DNA of 16,822 nt from an uncultured Campylobacterota bacterium (lineage in GTDB: Bacteria > Campylobacterota > Campylobacteria > Campylobacterales > Arcobacteraceae): NCBI GenBank assembly GCA_903821805.1, contig CAIJNA010000068.1, forward strand, positions 1 to 16,822. Reading direction: 5' to 3'. The notes under the pieces were generated by a model. That model saw only the letters and a list, made by a program, of their open reading frames with translations. It was not told where the DNA came from and did not search any database. Positions within the stretch are counted from its first letter, which is position 1; every line of letters begins with the position of its first letter. The position numbers and the translations under genes are program-made. Shown one piece after another: positions 7,481 through 15,185 of the stretch.

Positions 7481-7951
7481 TTACCCAACTGCTGGAAGTT
7501 GATAGTTGGGAAGAGTATCCCTATTGCAAATCGAATAATTAATAATTTTTGGCAAACTAAATTGTTTTGGTTCTTCGCCATCTTCTAAAAATTTCATTTT
7601 TATTTCATTTTGTTCATTCAAGAAAAAGTACTTTTTCCCAAGGGCTTTAATTGGAGAGTGACCGTTTGTTTCAAAACCACTAATTGCATAAAAAGGAATA
7701 TTTAGAGTAACTGATAGTGTTTTTAGAAAAATATATGTAAGCTTGATTGACATATAACTTCCTGGACCATTGACATAAATAAGCTCATTAATGTCACCAT
7801 CATTAATAATCTCACTGATTATTTTTGGAAGTATATCACTGGTTTTCCCATCATTTTTTATAATATTTTGAAGCACTTCATTGTGATAAATCCCAATTAA
7901 AATAGGGCTTGCAATAGAAATAACAAAAACAGTTTTTTTCACATTAGTCAT
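7481..7951 (-). CDS. tsaB: Divergent TsaB/YeaZ-like protein (t6A biosynthesis partner)
   Basis: A short protein (156 residues from the preferred start) resembling TsaB, the inactive ASKHA-fold partner of TsaD in making t6A37 of tRNA. The clearest mark is the segment ELIYVNGPGSYMSIKL and the following helix. It parallels the TsaB GPGSFTGLR region, but with the T-G-x-R part changed to M-S-x-K. The first strand is also degraded: VISIAS replaces the usual I-DTS. The usual C-terminal half is shortened. The start is uncertain. An in-frame ATG at 7975 would overlap lpxC by 20 bp and has no ribosome site. The ATG at 7951, 4 bp after the lpxC stop, begins just before the first strand and is preferred. 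Family assignment is moderate; function is inferred. Confidence 0.65.
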   Translation of the reverse strand: MTNVKKTVFVISIASPILIGIYHNEVLQNIIKNDGKTSDILPKIISEIINDGDINELIYVNGPGSYMSIKLTYIFLKTLSVTLNIPFYAISGFETNGHSPIKALGKKYFFLNEQNEIKMKFLEDGEEPKQFSLPKIINYSICNRDTLPNYQLPAVG

Positions 7952-7955
7952 ACAA

Positions 7956-8864
7956 TTATGCTTTATTTGTTGCATAAGCCATTTGTAAATTTGTTACTTC
8001 GCTTGTTGTATTTGCTTTTTCAAGATCTATGATTTCATAGTTTTCTGGATCCTCAAGTAGTTTTTTTGTAAGTAAATGATTAAGATGATGACTACCTGCT
8101 ATTGCTTGATATTCACCAATCATTGTATACCCAAGAAGAGACATATCGCCAATAGCATCCAGTATTTTATGTCTTACAAATTCATCTTCATATCTTAAAC
8201 CATCAGGATTTAGAATTTTCTGATCGTCTAAAACAATAGCATTTTCTAAGCTCCCACCAAGAGCCAATCCAACACTTCTTAAGTATTGAACTTCATGCAA
8301 GAATCCAAAAGTTCTAGCTCTAGAAATATTCTCTTTATAGTCTTCAATAGAATAATCAAATCTAAAATTTTGCTCCCCAATTACTGGATGTTCAAAATTA
8401 ATTGAAAAGTCATAAATAATATGATTTGATGGTTTTAATTTTACAATTTTAGTTCCCATTTCAACTGAAACCTCTTTTTTAACTCTAATTGCTTTTTTAG
8501 GCTCACTTTGTTCTTTGATGCCTACCTCATCAATAAGCATACAATATCCGCTACTGCTTCCATCAAGAATTGGTATCTCATCATTATCAAGAACAATTTT
8601 TAAATTATCAATCCCATAAGCATAAATTGCCGACAATAGATGTTCTATGGTTGAAACAACAACACCATTTTTACCTATAACTGTTGCCATTTTAGTATCA
8701 ACTACATGCTCAGGATTTAGTGGAATAGTAACGCCTTCATCTTTTCTGTAAAAAATAATTCCCATATTAACCTCAAGAGGTTCAAGTACCATTTTCACAG
8801 GAACTCCTTTGTGAAGACCTATTCCGATTATTTCAACACTCTTTTTAATTGTTCTTTGTTTCAT
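7956..8864 (-). CDS. lpxC: UDP-3-O-acyl-N-acetylglucosamine deacetylase LpxC
   Basis: The zinc amidase that makes the first committed step of lipid A synthesis, in the cytoplasm. The 302 residues show the two-domain LpxC layout. VSTIEHLLSA gives Glu74 and zinc ligand His75. HKILDAIGD gives zinc ligands His232 and Asp236. SHHLNH gives the catalytic His at about 259. Spacings match Aquifex LpxC (His79, His238, Asp242, His265). It starts 36 bp after the M23 peptidase gene with a weak AAAGAAAT ribosome site. It shows that the organism is Gram-negative with lipid A. Its place beside a cell-wall peptidase gives an envelope sub-cluster. Confidence 0.97.
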   Translation of the reverse strand: MKQRTIKKSVEIIGIGLHKGVPVKMVLEPLEVNMGIIFYRKDEGVTIPLNPEHVVDTKMATVIGKNGVVVSTIEHLLSAIYAYGIDNLKIVLDNDEIPILDGSSSGYCMLIDEVGIKEQSEPKKAIRVKKEVSVEMGTKIVKLKPSNHIIYDFSINFEHPVIGEQNFRFDYSIEDYKENISRARTFGFLHEVQYLRSVGLALGGSLENAIVLDDQKILNPDGLRYEDEFVRHKILDAIGDMSLLGYTMIGEYQAIAGSHHLNHLLTKKLLEDPENYEIIDLEKANTTSEVTNLQMAYATNKA

Positions 8865-8900
8865 TTTATTTCTTTATTTTGCTTTTTTATTAGTCAACTA

Positions 8901-10298
8901 TTATGGATTTTGATCAATTATAGCTTTACTTGCATCAAGTATCTCTGTAATTCTTGTTTTTATCCAGTTTTGATCCATCCATTCGATTGGATTAACTTCT
9001 ATACCTTGAACAAGAATACCAAAATGTAAATGATCCCCAAGTACAGCACCTGTTGTCCCAGTTGTTGCAATTTTTTGATTTTTTACAACTTTATCACCAA
9101 TGTTAATAAATTGATTTGTTGTATGAGCATAAAGAGTACCAAGTCCTAAACCATGATTTATAATAATAGTATTTCCGTAGATTCCCAAATATTCTTTAAA
9201 AATAATATTACCACCATTTGAAATTGTAATGCTATCATTTTTAACACTTGCCCAGTCAAGACCTAAATGCCATGCTTCATCAATTTTTACATTATCAAGG
9301 AAATAGTGTCTTCTTTCTCCAAATCCAGCTGCAGTTTGAGATCCCTGAAGTCTTACAAATGCTTCTGGTCTAAAATCTTGAATCATATCTTTTTTGATAT
9401 TTTTGAGAGAAACTTGCTTTATTTTTGCTATATTTTTAGCTCTTAGCTCTCTGTTCTGTTTTACAAATCTTGCTGCTAAATCTTGCGGAACTTCCTCGTT
9501 CATATTTTCTAAAACAGTTTTACTAACTGTGTCTATAAATTCTTGTGTGATATTTAGATTATCATTTTTAACTGCAAAATCTTGAATATAAAGAGGAATT
9601 TTAGCAGATGATTTATTTCCAGCTTTGTCAATCGCCACAACATTTGCCCCAGTAAATGACTCAAATGGAATATTTATATCCCAAGCTATAATTGCTGCAT
9701 AATAATTCTTTTTATGGAATGGAATAAGTTCGAAGTTCATTTTATCACTAAAGTTTATGTAAGCATTTTTTAGATTTTCATCAGCAACTTTTACTACTAC
9801 TAAAGCACTCCCACCTCTTGCTATGTATCTACTATTATTTACGACAGAAGTTATTGGAGCTTTATTGTCAATTTTCACTTCATATGTATTGTCTGTAGTA
9901 TTTCCAGTTAAAAATCCCCATCTACTGTCATCAGTTGCTTCAATAATGATTTTTACTTGAGATTCTTTTTGAATATTATCAAGCTTTGGCGGAGCAAGTT
10001 TTAAACTAATTTTTGAAATAGGAGTTGCTAAAGCTTTTTCATCCAATACTTTCTCACCTTTTTCATCTATATAGGTTATTTTGTAAGATGTAAGTTTACT
10101 ATTATCGCTTAATTCGATTTCAAGATTATCTTTCATATTCCAAAATTCACTTTGTTTGAATTTTACAACTGGAGAAACTCTTTCAAATTGTGGAGAAAAG
10201 AATAAAAATCCAAGACCCATACATACACCTAATAATACACTAGGGATAAAATACTTACCAACTTTAATTCCCCTGCTATCTTTAAAATTTCTTTCCAT
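8901..10298 (-). CDS. Membrane-anchored M23 (LytM-type) metallopeptidase
   Basis: A peptidoglycan endopeptidase candidate, 465 residues from the preferred start. An uncleaved N-terminal membrane helix lies at about 15-35. A long periplasmic region of beta-rich, Ig-like character follows, containing VVAIDKAGNKSS, and then a Lys-rich helical linker near 280-310. The C-terminal M23 domain has HLGLD (His344, Asp348), LYAHTT (His392) and GDHLHFG (His423, His425), the full zinc and catalytic set. It probably cuts peptide cross-links in the periplasm. M23 proteins with this build act in cell-shape control in Helicobacter and Campylobacter. The ATG at 10304 overlaps the previous stop codon and has its ribosome site at zero distance. 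The ATG at 10298 has GAAGGA 5 nt before it and is chosen. Confidence 0.93.
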   Translation of the reverse strand: MERNFKDSRGIKVGKYFIPSVLLGVCMGLGFLFFSPQFERVSPVVKFKQSEFWNMKDNLEIELSDNSKLTSYKITYIDEKGEKVLDEKALATPISKISLKLAPPKLDNIQKESQVKIIIEATDDSRWGFLTGNTTDNTYEVKIDNKAPITSVVNNSRYIARGGSALVVVKVADENLKNAYINFSDKMNFELIPFHKKNYYAAIIAWDINIPFESFTGANVVAIDKAGNKSSAKIPLYIQDFAVKNDNLNITQEFIDTVSKTVLENMNEEVPQDLAARFVKQNRELRAKNIAKIKQVSLKNIKKDMIQDFRPEAFVRLQGSQTAAGFGERRHYFLDNVKIDEAWHLGLDWASVKNDSITISNGGNIIFKEYLGIYGNTIIINHGLGLGTLYAHTTNQFINIGDKVVKNQKIATTGTTGAVLGDHLHFGILVQGIEVNPIEWMDQNWIKTRITEILDASKAIIDQNP

Positions 10299-10300
10299 TA

Positions 10301-11257
10301 TCATCCTTCACTTTTTATAAGATTTAAAATTTGTTTTTTTGCTTCATCAACATTTGTAGTTTCTAAAATGCATCCGGCAGCCATTTTGTGCCCACCACCA
10401 TTTAATTTAAGGGCTATTTTTGATACATCAATATTGTTTTTGCTTCTTAGTGACGCTCGTGTTTTATCTTTTGTGACTCGTAATAAAATAGCAATATCAA
10501 CAACAGATATTGAAAGTATCATATCAACTGCATCCTCAATATCTATCAGATTGGCTCCAGTTTCTTCTAACCATTTAGGTAAAACATAGATTGTTCCTAC
10601 CTTGCCTTCATGATGAAGTTCTAGGCTATTTAAAACCATAGGTAATAATCTAAATTTTGCCAATGATTCACGTCTCAATAATTTATCTGCAATTAAAGAT
10701 GGATTAGCTCCGCAAACTATCAAATGATGAGCCATTTTGAAAGTATTTTCATCAACTCTTGGTGTACTAAATCCTAAGCTATCACTATAGATTCCGGTAT
10801 ATAAGCAAGTTGCCACAGCAGGAGTTATATTTAAATTGTTTTCTTCAAAGAATTCATACACAACTTCTGCTGTACTTGATTTTGTATCATCTGTAATATT
10901 AAAATCACCAAAATTATCATTTGATGCATGATGATCTATGTTTATTACAGTTATTCCATCTTTAATGTTAACAGATGGACGTTTCTTGTCGCCACAATCA
11001 ACATAAATTACTAAATCATAAAAATCTGGTAAATTGTCTGTTATTTTTTCAAACCTTTCGAGATAATTAAGATTTGCCGGTAAATTTTTCATTTTATTGA
11101 AAACTTTATGCTTGATTTTTATTTCACTTAGTAAATTACTTAACGCTAATCCACAAGATAAAGTATCTGCATCAGGATTTACATGTGTCAAAATTAACAC
11201 ATAATGTGAACTTTTAATTCGTTCTAATGCCTCTTTGCAAATATTCGTATTTATCAT
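10301..11257 (-). CDS. DHH/DHHA1 phosphoesterase, NrnA-like (nanoRNase / pAp phosphatase candidate)
   Basis: A cytoplasmic Mn-dependent phosphoesterase of 318 residues with the DHH-DHHA1 layout. Motif I is LTHVNPDADTLS (His25, Asp29, Asp31), motif II is VDCGD (Asp87, Asp90), and motif III is the name-giving DHH at 108-110. Motif IV is YTGIYSDSLGF, near 152-162. The C-terminal DHHA1 substrate motif GGGHKMAAGC lies near 290. Length and layout match NrnA-type enzymes, which degrade 2-5-nt RNAs and/or dephosphorylate pAp; RecJ would be much longer. Which activity applies cannot be read from sequence. It begins 5 bp after nadC with no clear ribosome site and ends over the next gene's start region. 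Confidence 0.88.
   Translation of the reverse strand: MINTNICKEALERIKSSHYVLILTHVNPDADTLSCGLALSNLLSEIKIKHKVFNKMKNLPANLNYLERFEKITDNLPDFYDLVIYVDCGDKKRPSVNIKDGITVINIDHHASNDNFGDFNITDDTKSSTAEVVYEFFEENNLNITPAVATCLYTGIYSDSLGFSTPRVDENTFKMAHHLIVCGANPSLIADKLLRRESLAKFRLLPMVLNSLELHHEGKVGTIYVLPKWLEETGANLIDIEDAVDMILSISVVDIAILLRVTKDKTRASLRSKNNIDVSKIALKLNGGGHKMAAGCILETTNVDEAKKQILNLIKSEG
10304..10309 (-). promoter_or_regulatory. Ribosome binding site deciding the M23 peptidase start
   Basis: GAAGGA on the minus strand is 5 nt from the ATG at 10298, whereas the upstream in-frame ATG at 10304 overlaps it. The second ATG is therefore the likely start. The site lies in the last codons of the DHH gene, implying coupled translation. 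Confidence 0.7.
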
Positions 11258-11262
11258 TATGG

Positions 11263-12087
11263 TTAGTCAAACTTCATTGAAAAGTCAAGCCATGTAGCTT
11301 GATGTATTATTGATCCACTACTAATAGCATTAACACCACTTTCAATATATCCGCAAATTGTTTCAGCTGTTATATTTCCACTGGCTTCAAGAAGTACATG
11401 TGGATAATATTCATCTCTAAATTTAGAAACATCCTTGATTTGAACAGGTGTCATATTGTCGCACATTATAATATCTCCACCTGCATCCATGGCTTCTTGA
11501 ACTTGCTCAAATGTTTCACATTCAATTTCAATTTTAGTAACCCATGAAATTCTTTTTCGAGCTGTTTTAACAAATTCTTTTAAATCCGTGATGGTTTTAA
11601 GGTGAGTATCTTTTAACATAAGACAATCATCGAGTCCAAGTCTATGGTTTATGGCACCGCCAATTCTACTTGCATATTTTTCAAAATCTCTAAGACCGGG
11701 TCTCGTTTTTCGTGTGTCTAGAAGAACAACACTACTTCCTTCAAGTAATTTTGCGTATTTGTTAGCGTTTGTTGCGATCCCACTTGCGTGTTGTAGTATA
11801 TTTAAAAAAGTTCTCTCGCTACTTAGAAGTATTGAAGCTTTGCCTTCAAGCTCTGCTATAACATCACCTTTTAAAACTTCTTCACCATCATGTATCAAAA
11901 ACTTACAGTCAAATTTTTCACTTCTAGCTAATACTTTCGCGTATTTCACACCAGCTAAAATTCCATTATCTTTTGCAATAACTCTTGCAGTAAATCTTCC
12001 AGATGGGGCTATGTCAAAAAATAAATCCCCTCTACCATTATCTTCTAGAATTGCATTTTTTACAAATTTTCTAATATTAATTGCCAT
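11263..12087 (-). CDS. nadC: Quinolinate phosphoribosyltransferase (decarboxylating) NadC
   Basis: Converts quinolinate and PRPP to nicotinate mononucleotide in de novo NAD synthesis. The 274-residue protein shows the type II PRTase signature: ERTFLNILQHASGIAT, then DTRKTRPGLRDFEKYA (Arg126, Lys127, Arg129), GGAINHRLGLDD (His148, Arg149) and MLKDTHL (Lys160). The C-terminal barrel has IEIECET and the GxVxxISSGSI-type phosphate loop. It starts 3 bp after nadA with a GAGGT ribosome site, so the two enzymes that act in sequence are made together. No nadB is seen here, so the iminoaspartate source must be encoded elsewhere. Confidence 0.97.
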   Translation of the reverse strand: MAINIRKFVKNAILEDNGRGDLFFDIAPSGRFTARVIAKDNGILAGVKYAKVLARSEKFDCKFLIHDGEEVLKGDVIAELEGKASILLSSERTFLNILQHASGIATNANKYAKLLEGSSVVLLDTRKTRPGLRDFEKYASRIGGAINHRLGLDDCLMLKDTHLKTITDLKEFVKTARKRISWVTKIEIECETFEQVQEAMDAGGDIIMCDNMTPVQIKDVSKFRDEYYPHVLLEASGNITAETICGYIESGVNAISSGSIIHQATWLDFSMKFD

Positions 12088-12090
12088 GTT

Positions 12091-13083
12091 TTATACCTCA
12101 AACATTCTTTCTAAAGCTATTCTTGCATACTTAACAGTTTCATCATTTACGAAAATTTCGTTCGCAAAAGTTTCATTTTTAATTGATAGCAACGAATTAT
12201 ATAAGTCTTCAAGAGTTGTCTCATTCATGGTTGGACACTCTGGTTTTGTGCTACTTAACACATAAGTATTTTTAGGTCTTAGTCTATTTACCATATTGTA
12301 TTCAGTGCCAACGGCAACCTTTTGCTCCGGATCTAATTCCTTTGTAATGAAATTGATTAGTTGAGAAGTGCTACCAACAAAATCACTTTTTTCAACTATT
12401 GATGGATCACATTCTGGATGAACAGCAATGATAATTCCAGGGTATTTATTTCTAAAAAATTCGATATCTTCAACTGTAAAAAGTTGGTGAACAGAACAAA
12501 AACCATTAAAACATATTATATCTGCTTGCATAACGACTTCAATATTATCAATACCAACAACAGCAGACTTTAGTCCTATTTGTTTTGCAAAATTTTGCCC
12601 CAAACAACGGTCTGGAACAAAAAATATTTTCTTACCGCTCGTAAGACCCTTTTCAATTATTTTAAAAGCATTAGCGCTAGTACAAACATATCCGCCCATT
12701 TTCCCAACAGCAGCTTTTACTGCAGCACTAGAATTAATGTAAGTTATTGGCAAAATATCATTGTTTGAAAGTCCAGCATCATTTAAGATTTTTAAATTTG
12801 CATTAAAATAATCAACATCAATCATTTTAGCCATAGCACAACAAGCAATTTTTGGCATTAAAACTCTTTTTTCTGGAGCTAAAACTTTTACACTTTCCCC
12901 CATAAATCCAACACCACAAAATATTATGTTTTTGTGTTGAGTTGATATCGCCTTCTTGGCAAGTTCTAAACTGTCGCCAACAATATCAGCTAATTCAAAA
13001 ACTTCATCTTTTTGATAATAATGCGCAACAATAGTTACATCAAGCTCATTTTTGAGGTTCAAAATCTCTTCTTTAAAATTCAT
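12091..13083 (-). CDS. nadA: Quinolinate synthase NadA
   Basis: A [4Fe-4S] enzyme that condenses iminoaspartate with dihydroxyacetone phosphate to quinolinate. From the chosen ATG at 13083 it has 330 residues. Markers are AHYYQKDEVFELADIVGDS, then PKIACCAMA (cluster Cys81 or Cys82), INSSAAVKA, NGFCSVH (Cys196), VHPECDP, VGSTSQL, and KPECPTMNETTLEDL (Cys283). The frame extends 34 codons further upstream to 13185. That extension runs through the promoter, is hydrophobic and does not match NadA, so it is rejected. AGAGAGGT at 13101-13094 precedes the chosen ATG by 10 nt. First gene of the long minus-strand run, it is probably regulated from the divergent promoter region. Confidence 0.96.
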   Translation of the reverse strand: MNFKEEILNLKNELDVTIVAHYYQKDEVFELADIVGDSLELAKKAISTQHKNIIFCGVGFMGESVKVLAPEKRVLMPKIACCAMAKMIDVDYFNANLKILNDAGLSNNDILPITYINSSAAVKAAVGKMGGYVCTSANAFKIIEKGLTSGKKIFFVPDRCLGQNFAKQIGLKSAVVGIDNIEVVMQADIICFNGFCSVHQLFTVEDIEFFRNKYPGIIIAVHPECDPSIVEKSDFVGSTSQLINFITKELDPEQKVAVGTEYNMVNRLRPKNTYVLSSTKPECPTMNETTLEDLYNSLLSIKNETFANEIFVNDETVKYARIALERMFEV

Positions 13084-13105
13084 AAATAATACTACCTCTC
13101 TAAAA

Positions 13106-13123
13106 ATTATAGTTATAAATATA
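13106..13123 (-). promoter_or_regulatory. Predicted -10 region of the nadA-led operon
   Basis: Two candidate -10 boxes sit on the minus strand: TATAAT at 13111-13106 and TATATT at 13123-13118. Neither has a strong -35. The first would put the start close to the ribosome site. Both overlap the inverted repeat at 13110-13127. Confidence 0.35.
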
Positions 13124-13127
13124 ACTA
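13110..13127. promoter_or_regulatory. 18-bp inverted repeat in the nadA promoter, candidate operator
   Basis: The arms TAGTTATA and TATAACTA are exact reverse complements separated by AA. The repeat covers the candidate -10 boxes of nadA. This is where a repressor of NAD synthesis would be expected, but the sequence alone does not name the regulator. It is too AT-rich and badly placed for a terminator. Confidence 0.4.
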
Positions 13128-13231
13128 AATAAAGTTGATGAATGACTGAGTTTTTTACTTTATTTACGATGTTGTGTGAAAACAACCATAATGTTATATT
13201 TTGGTTTAACTTGTTAGTATTTTGTCAAAAT

Positions 13232-13237
13232 TATAAG
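13232..13237 (+). promoter_or_regulatory. Predicted -10 box of ruvB
   Basis: TATAAG at 13232-13237 would start transcription near 13244, just before the GGAGG ribosome site. No good -35 lies at 16-18 bp; only a T-rich stretch is present, as is common in Campylobacterota promoters. Weak support. Confidence 0.3.
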
Positions 13238-13245
13238 ACCACTTT

Positions 13246-13250
13246 GGAGG
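13246..13250 (+). promoter_or_regulatory. Ribosome binding site deciding the TTG start of ruvB
   Basis: GGAGG ends 6 nt before TTG 13257-13259, an ideal spacing. No ATG or GTG start lies at a comparable place, so a TTG start is well supported. Confidence 0.75.
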
Positions 13251-13256
13251 CAATTA

Positions 13257-14282
13257 TTGGAACGACTTGTAGAAGTTGAAAAAGTCTCTTTTGAAGACAC
13301 AACCACTGAAAATATACTTCGTCCAAGCATTTGGGATGAATACATAGGGCAAGAAAAAATCAAAAAAAATCTACAAGTTTTTATTGAAGCCTGCAAAATT
13401 AGATCTGATGTGCTTGATCATATTTTACTTTTTGGACCTCCTGGACTAGGAAAAACAACTCTAAGTCACATTATTGCAAATCAAATGGGAGCTAGTATTA
13501 AAGTTACAGCTGCACCGACGATTGAAAAGGCTGGTGATTTAGCTGCAATAGTTACAAATCTTAGTGAGGGCGATATTTTATTTATTGATGAAATTCATAG
13601 ATTAAGTCCTGCCATTGAAGAGATTCTTTATCCTGCTATGGAGGATTACCGACTTGATATAATTATTGGAAGCGGTCCAGCAGCTCAAACTGTTCAAATA
13701 GATTTGCCTAAATTTACTTTAATTGGTGCTACTACGAGAGCCGGAATGATAAGTAATCCACTGAGAGATAGATTTGGAATGCATTTTAGAATGAACTTTT
13801 ATTCTGATGATGAGTTGGCTAAGATTATTACGATTGCAGCAATTAAACTTGGTAAACCAACAAAGGATAATGCTAGTTTTGAAATAGCAAGAAGAAGTCG
13901 TGGAACACCAAGAGTTGCACTACGTCTTTTAAAAAGAGTTAGAGATTTTGCTGAGGTTAGTGGTGAAAATGAAATAACTCTTGAAAGATGCAAATATGCA
14001 CTTGATGAACTCGGCGTAAATGATAAAGGATTTGATGAGATGGATTTGAGACTTCTTGAATTGTTGATTTCAAATAAAGGTAGACCCATGGGTCTTTCAA
14101 CTATTGCTGCTGCATTAAGTGAAGATGAGGGGACTCTTGAAGAGGCTATTGAACCTTATTTGCTTGCAAATGGATATATAGAAAGAACAGCTAGGGGACG
14201 AATCGCTAGTGTTAAATCATATGAATTATTTCGCTTGACTCCTCCACCAAGCGTTGCCATGGAAGCTAAGCTATTCAATTAA
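13257..14282 (+). CDS. ruvB: Holliday junction branch-migration ATPase RuvB
   Basis: The hexameric AAA+ motor that drives branch migration with RuvA during recombination repair. The 341 residues show LRPSIWDEYIGQEK, Walker A GPPGLGKTT (60-68), Walker B FIDEIHR (109-115), sensor 1 IGATTRAG (156-163) and the arginine finger in LRDRFG (169-174). The C-terminal winged-helix part includes GRPMGLSTIAAALSED and GYIERTARGRIAS. It uses a TTG start with a strong ribosome site. It is transcribed away from nadA, and its last 12 bp overlap the end of the convergent pdxA. No ruvA or ruvC is adjacent, in keeping with scattered ruv genes in this phylum. Confidence 0.98.
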   Translation: MERLVEVEKVSFEDTTTENILRPSIWDEYIGQEKIKKNLQVFIEACKIRSDVLDHILLFGPPGLGKTTLSHIIANQMGASIKVTAAPTIEKAGDLAAIVTNLSEGDILFIDEIHRLSPAIEEILYPAMEDYRLDIIIGSGPAAQTVQIDLPKFTLIGATTRAGMISNPLRDRFGMHFRMNFYSDDELAKIITIAAIKLGKPTKDNASFEIARRSRGTPRVALRLLKRVRDFAEVSGENEITLERCKYALDELGVNDKGFDEMDLRLLELLISNKGRPMGLSTIAAALSEDEGTLEEAIEPYLLANGYIERTARGRIASVKSYELFRLTPPPSVAMEAKLFN

Positions 14283-15185
14283 TTTTTTAATAGCATTGAT
14301 GTAGCTTAGATTTGATATATTACTATCTGGTTTATAGGCTTTATCAAATGCTGTTCCATGGTCAACCGAAGTTCGTTTTATCGGAAGTCCTAATGAAACA
14401 TTAATCCCCTCTTCAAAATACAAAGCTTTAAGTGGTGCAAGACCTTGATCGTGATACATTGCAATAAAGTATTTAAATTTTTCTCTCATTTGGGGTGTGA
14501 AAATTGTATCTGGAACAAATGGCCCAACAAATATCTCGCTTCCCAATACATCATTTATTTTTTTAATAGCTTTTGCTATTTCTTTTTCTTCATTGCCTAG
14601 AACTCCATCATCACCAGCATGAGGATTTAGTCCTAAAACAGCAACTTTTGATGGCTTCTCGCTTCGAAAAAACTTATCCAAGAAGTTAAAAAGTTTATTT
14701 TTTGTGATCTCTTTGGCGACTTTTTTTAAAGGAATATGTTCTGTAAAAAGTGCAACATACATTTGCTCACATCCAAGCATCATAATTGCATCTGTTTTGA
14801 AAATATCTCTAAGCATATCAGTGTGACCAACATACTTTATCCCAGCTTTCTGCCAAGCTTTTTTATTTATAGGCATAGTACAAACACCATCGGCTTTATT
14901 TTCTTTTGTTAATTTTATTGCATCAAGAAAAGACAAATAGCTAAAACGACCAGATTTTTTTGAAACTTTTCCCGGTTTTATTTTAAAATTTTTATGGGTT
15001 TGAAATGTTTTAAAATCAATAGGAATATCAATATTAAGAATTTGACTAGCTTGCTTTAGAAGATCATCGTTTATACAATAAATTGGGTTGCACAATGAAC
15101 TAACTATTTTGTGATTTCTAAGTAGAAGTTCGCATCCTATTCCATTTATATCTCCAACAGAAATAGCTATTGTTTTCTTAGTCAT
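14271..15185 (-). CDS. pdxA: 4-hydroxythreonine-4-phosphate dehydrogenase PdxA
   Basis: An NAD(P)-dependent, metal-binding enzyme that oxidises 4-phosphohydroxy-L-threonine in pyridoxal phosphate synthesis; its unstable product is the substrate of PdxJ. The 304 residues show the N-terminal ISVGDINGIGCELLLR, VCTMPINKKAW, the metal-binding His in KYVGHTDML, LGLNPHAGDDGVLGNEE, AMYHDQGLAPLKAL and LPIKRTSVDHGTAFD. It is slightly shorter than the E. coli enzyme (about 330). The ATG overlaps the pdxJ stop by 8 bp (ATGACTAA), so expression is coupled to pdxJ. Its TAG stop lies inside the end of the convergent ruvB. Confidence 0.97.
   Translation of the reverse strand: MTKKTIAISVGDINGIGCELLLRNHKIVSSLCNPIYCINDDLLKQASQILNIDIPIDFKTFQTHKNFKIKPGKVSKKSGRFSYLSFLDAIKLTKENKADGVCTMPINKKAWQKAGIKYVGHTDMLRDIFKTDAIMMLGCEQMYVALFTEHIPLKKVAKEITKNKLFNFLDKFFRSEKPSKVAVLGLNPHAGDDGVLGNEEKEIAKAIKKINDVLGSEIFVGPFVPDTIFTPQMREKFKYFIAMYHDQGLAPLKALYFEEGINVSLGLPIKRTSVDHGTAFDKAYKPDSNISNLSYINAIKKLIE

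Noticed and set aside
11651..12265. A 204-codon open frame on the plus strand antisense to nadC and nadA
   Set aside because: Its opposite strand is fully explained by two well-conserved enzymes. The frame is rich in Ser and Leu in the manner of shadow frames and has no recognisable motif.
13168..13183. Small GTTGT/ACAAC inverted repeat between nadA and ruvB
   Set aside because: Five-bp arms are expected by chance in such DNA and it is not placed on either predicted promoter core.
13222..13227. Perfect TTGACA on the minus strand upstream of nadA
   Set aside because: No -10-like hexamer lies 16-18 bp downstream (that place reads about ACCAAA), so it is probably not a promoter element for nadA.
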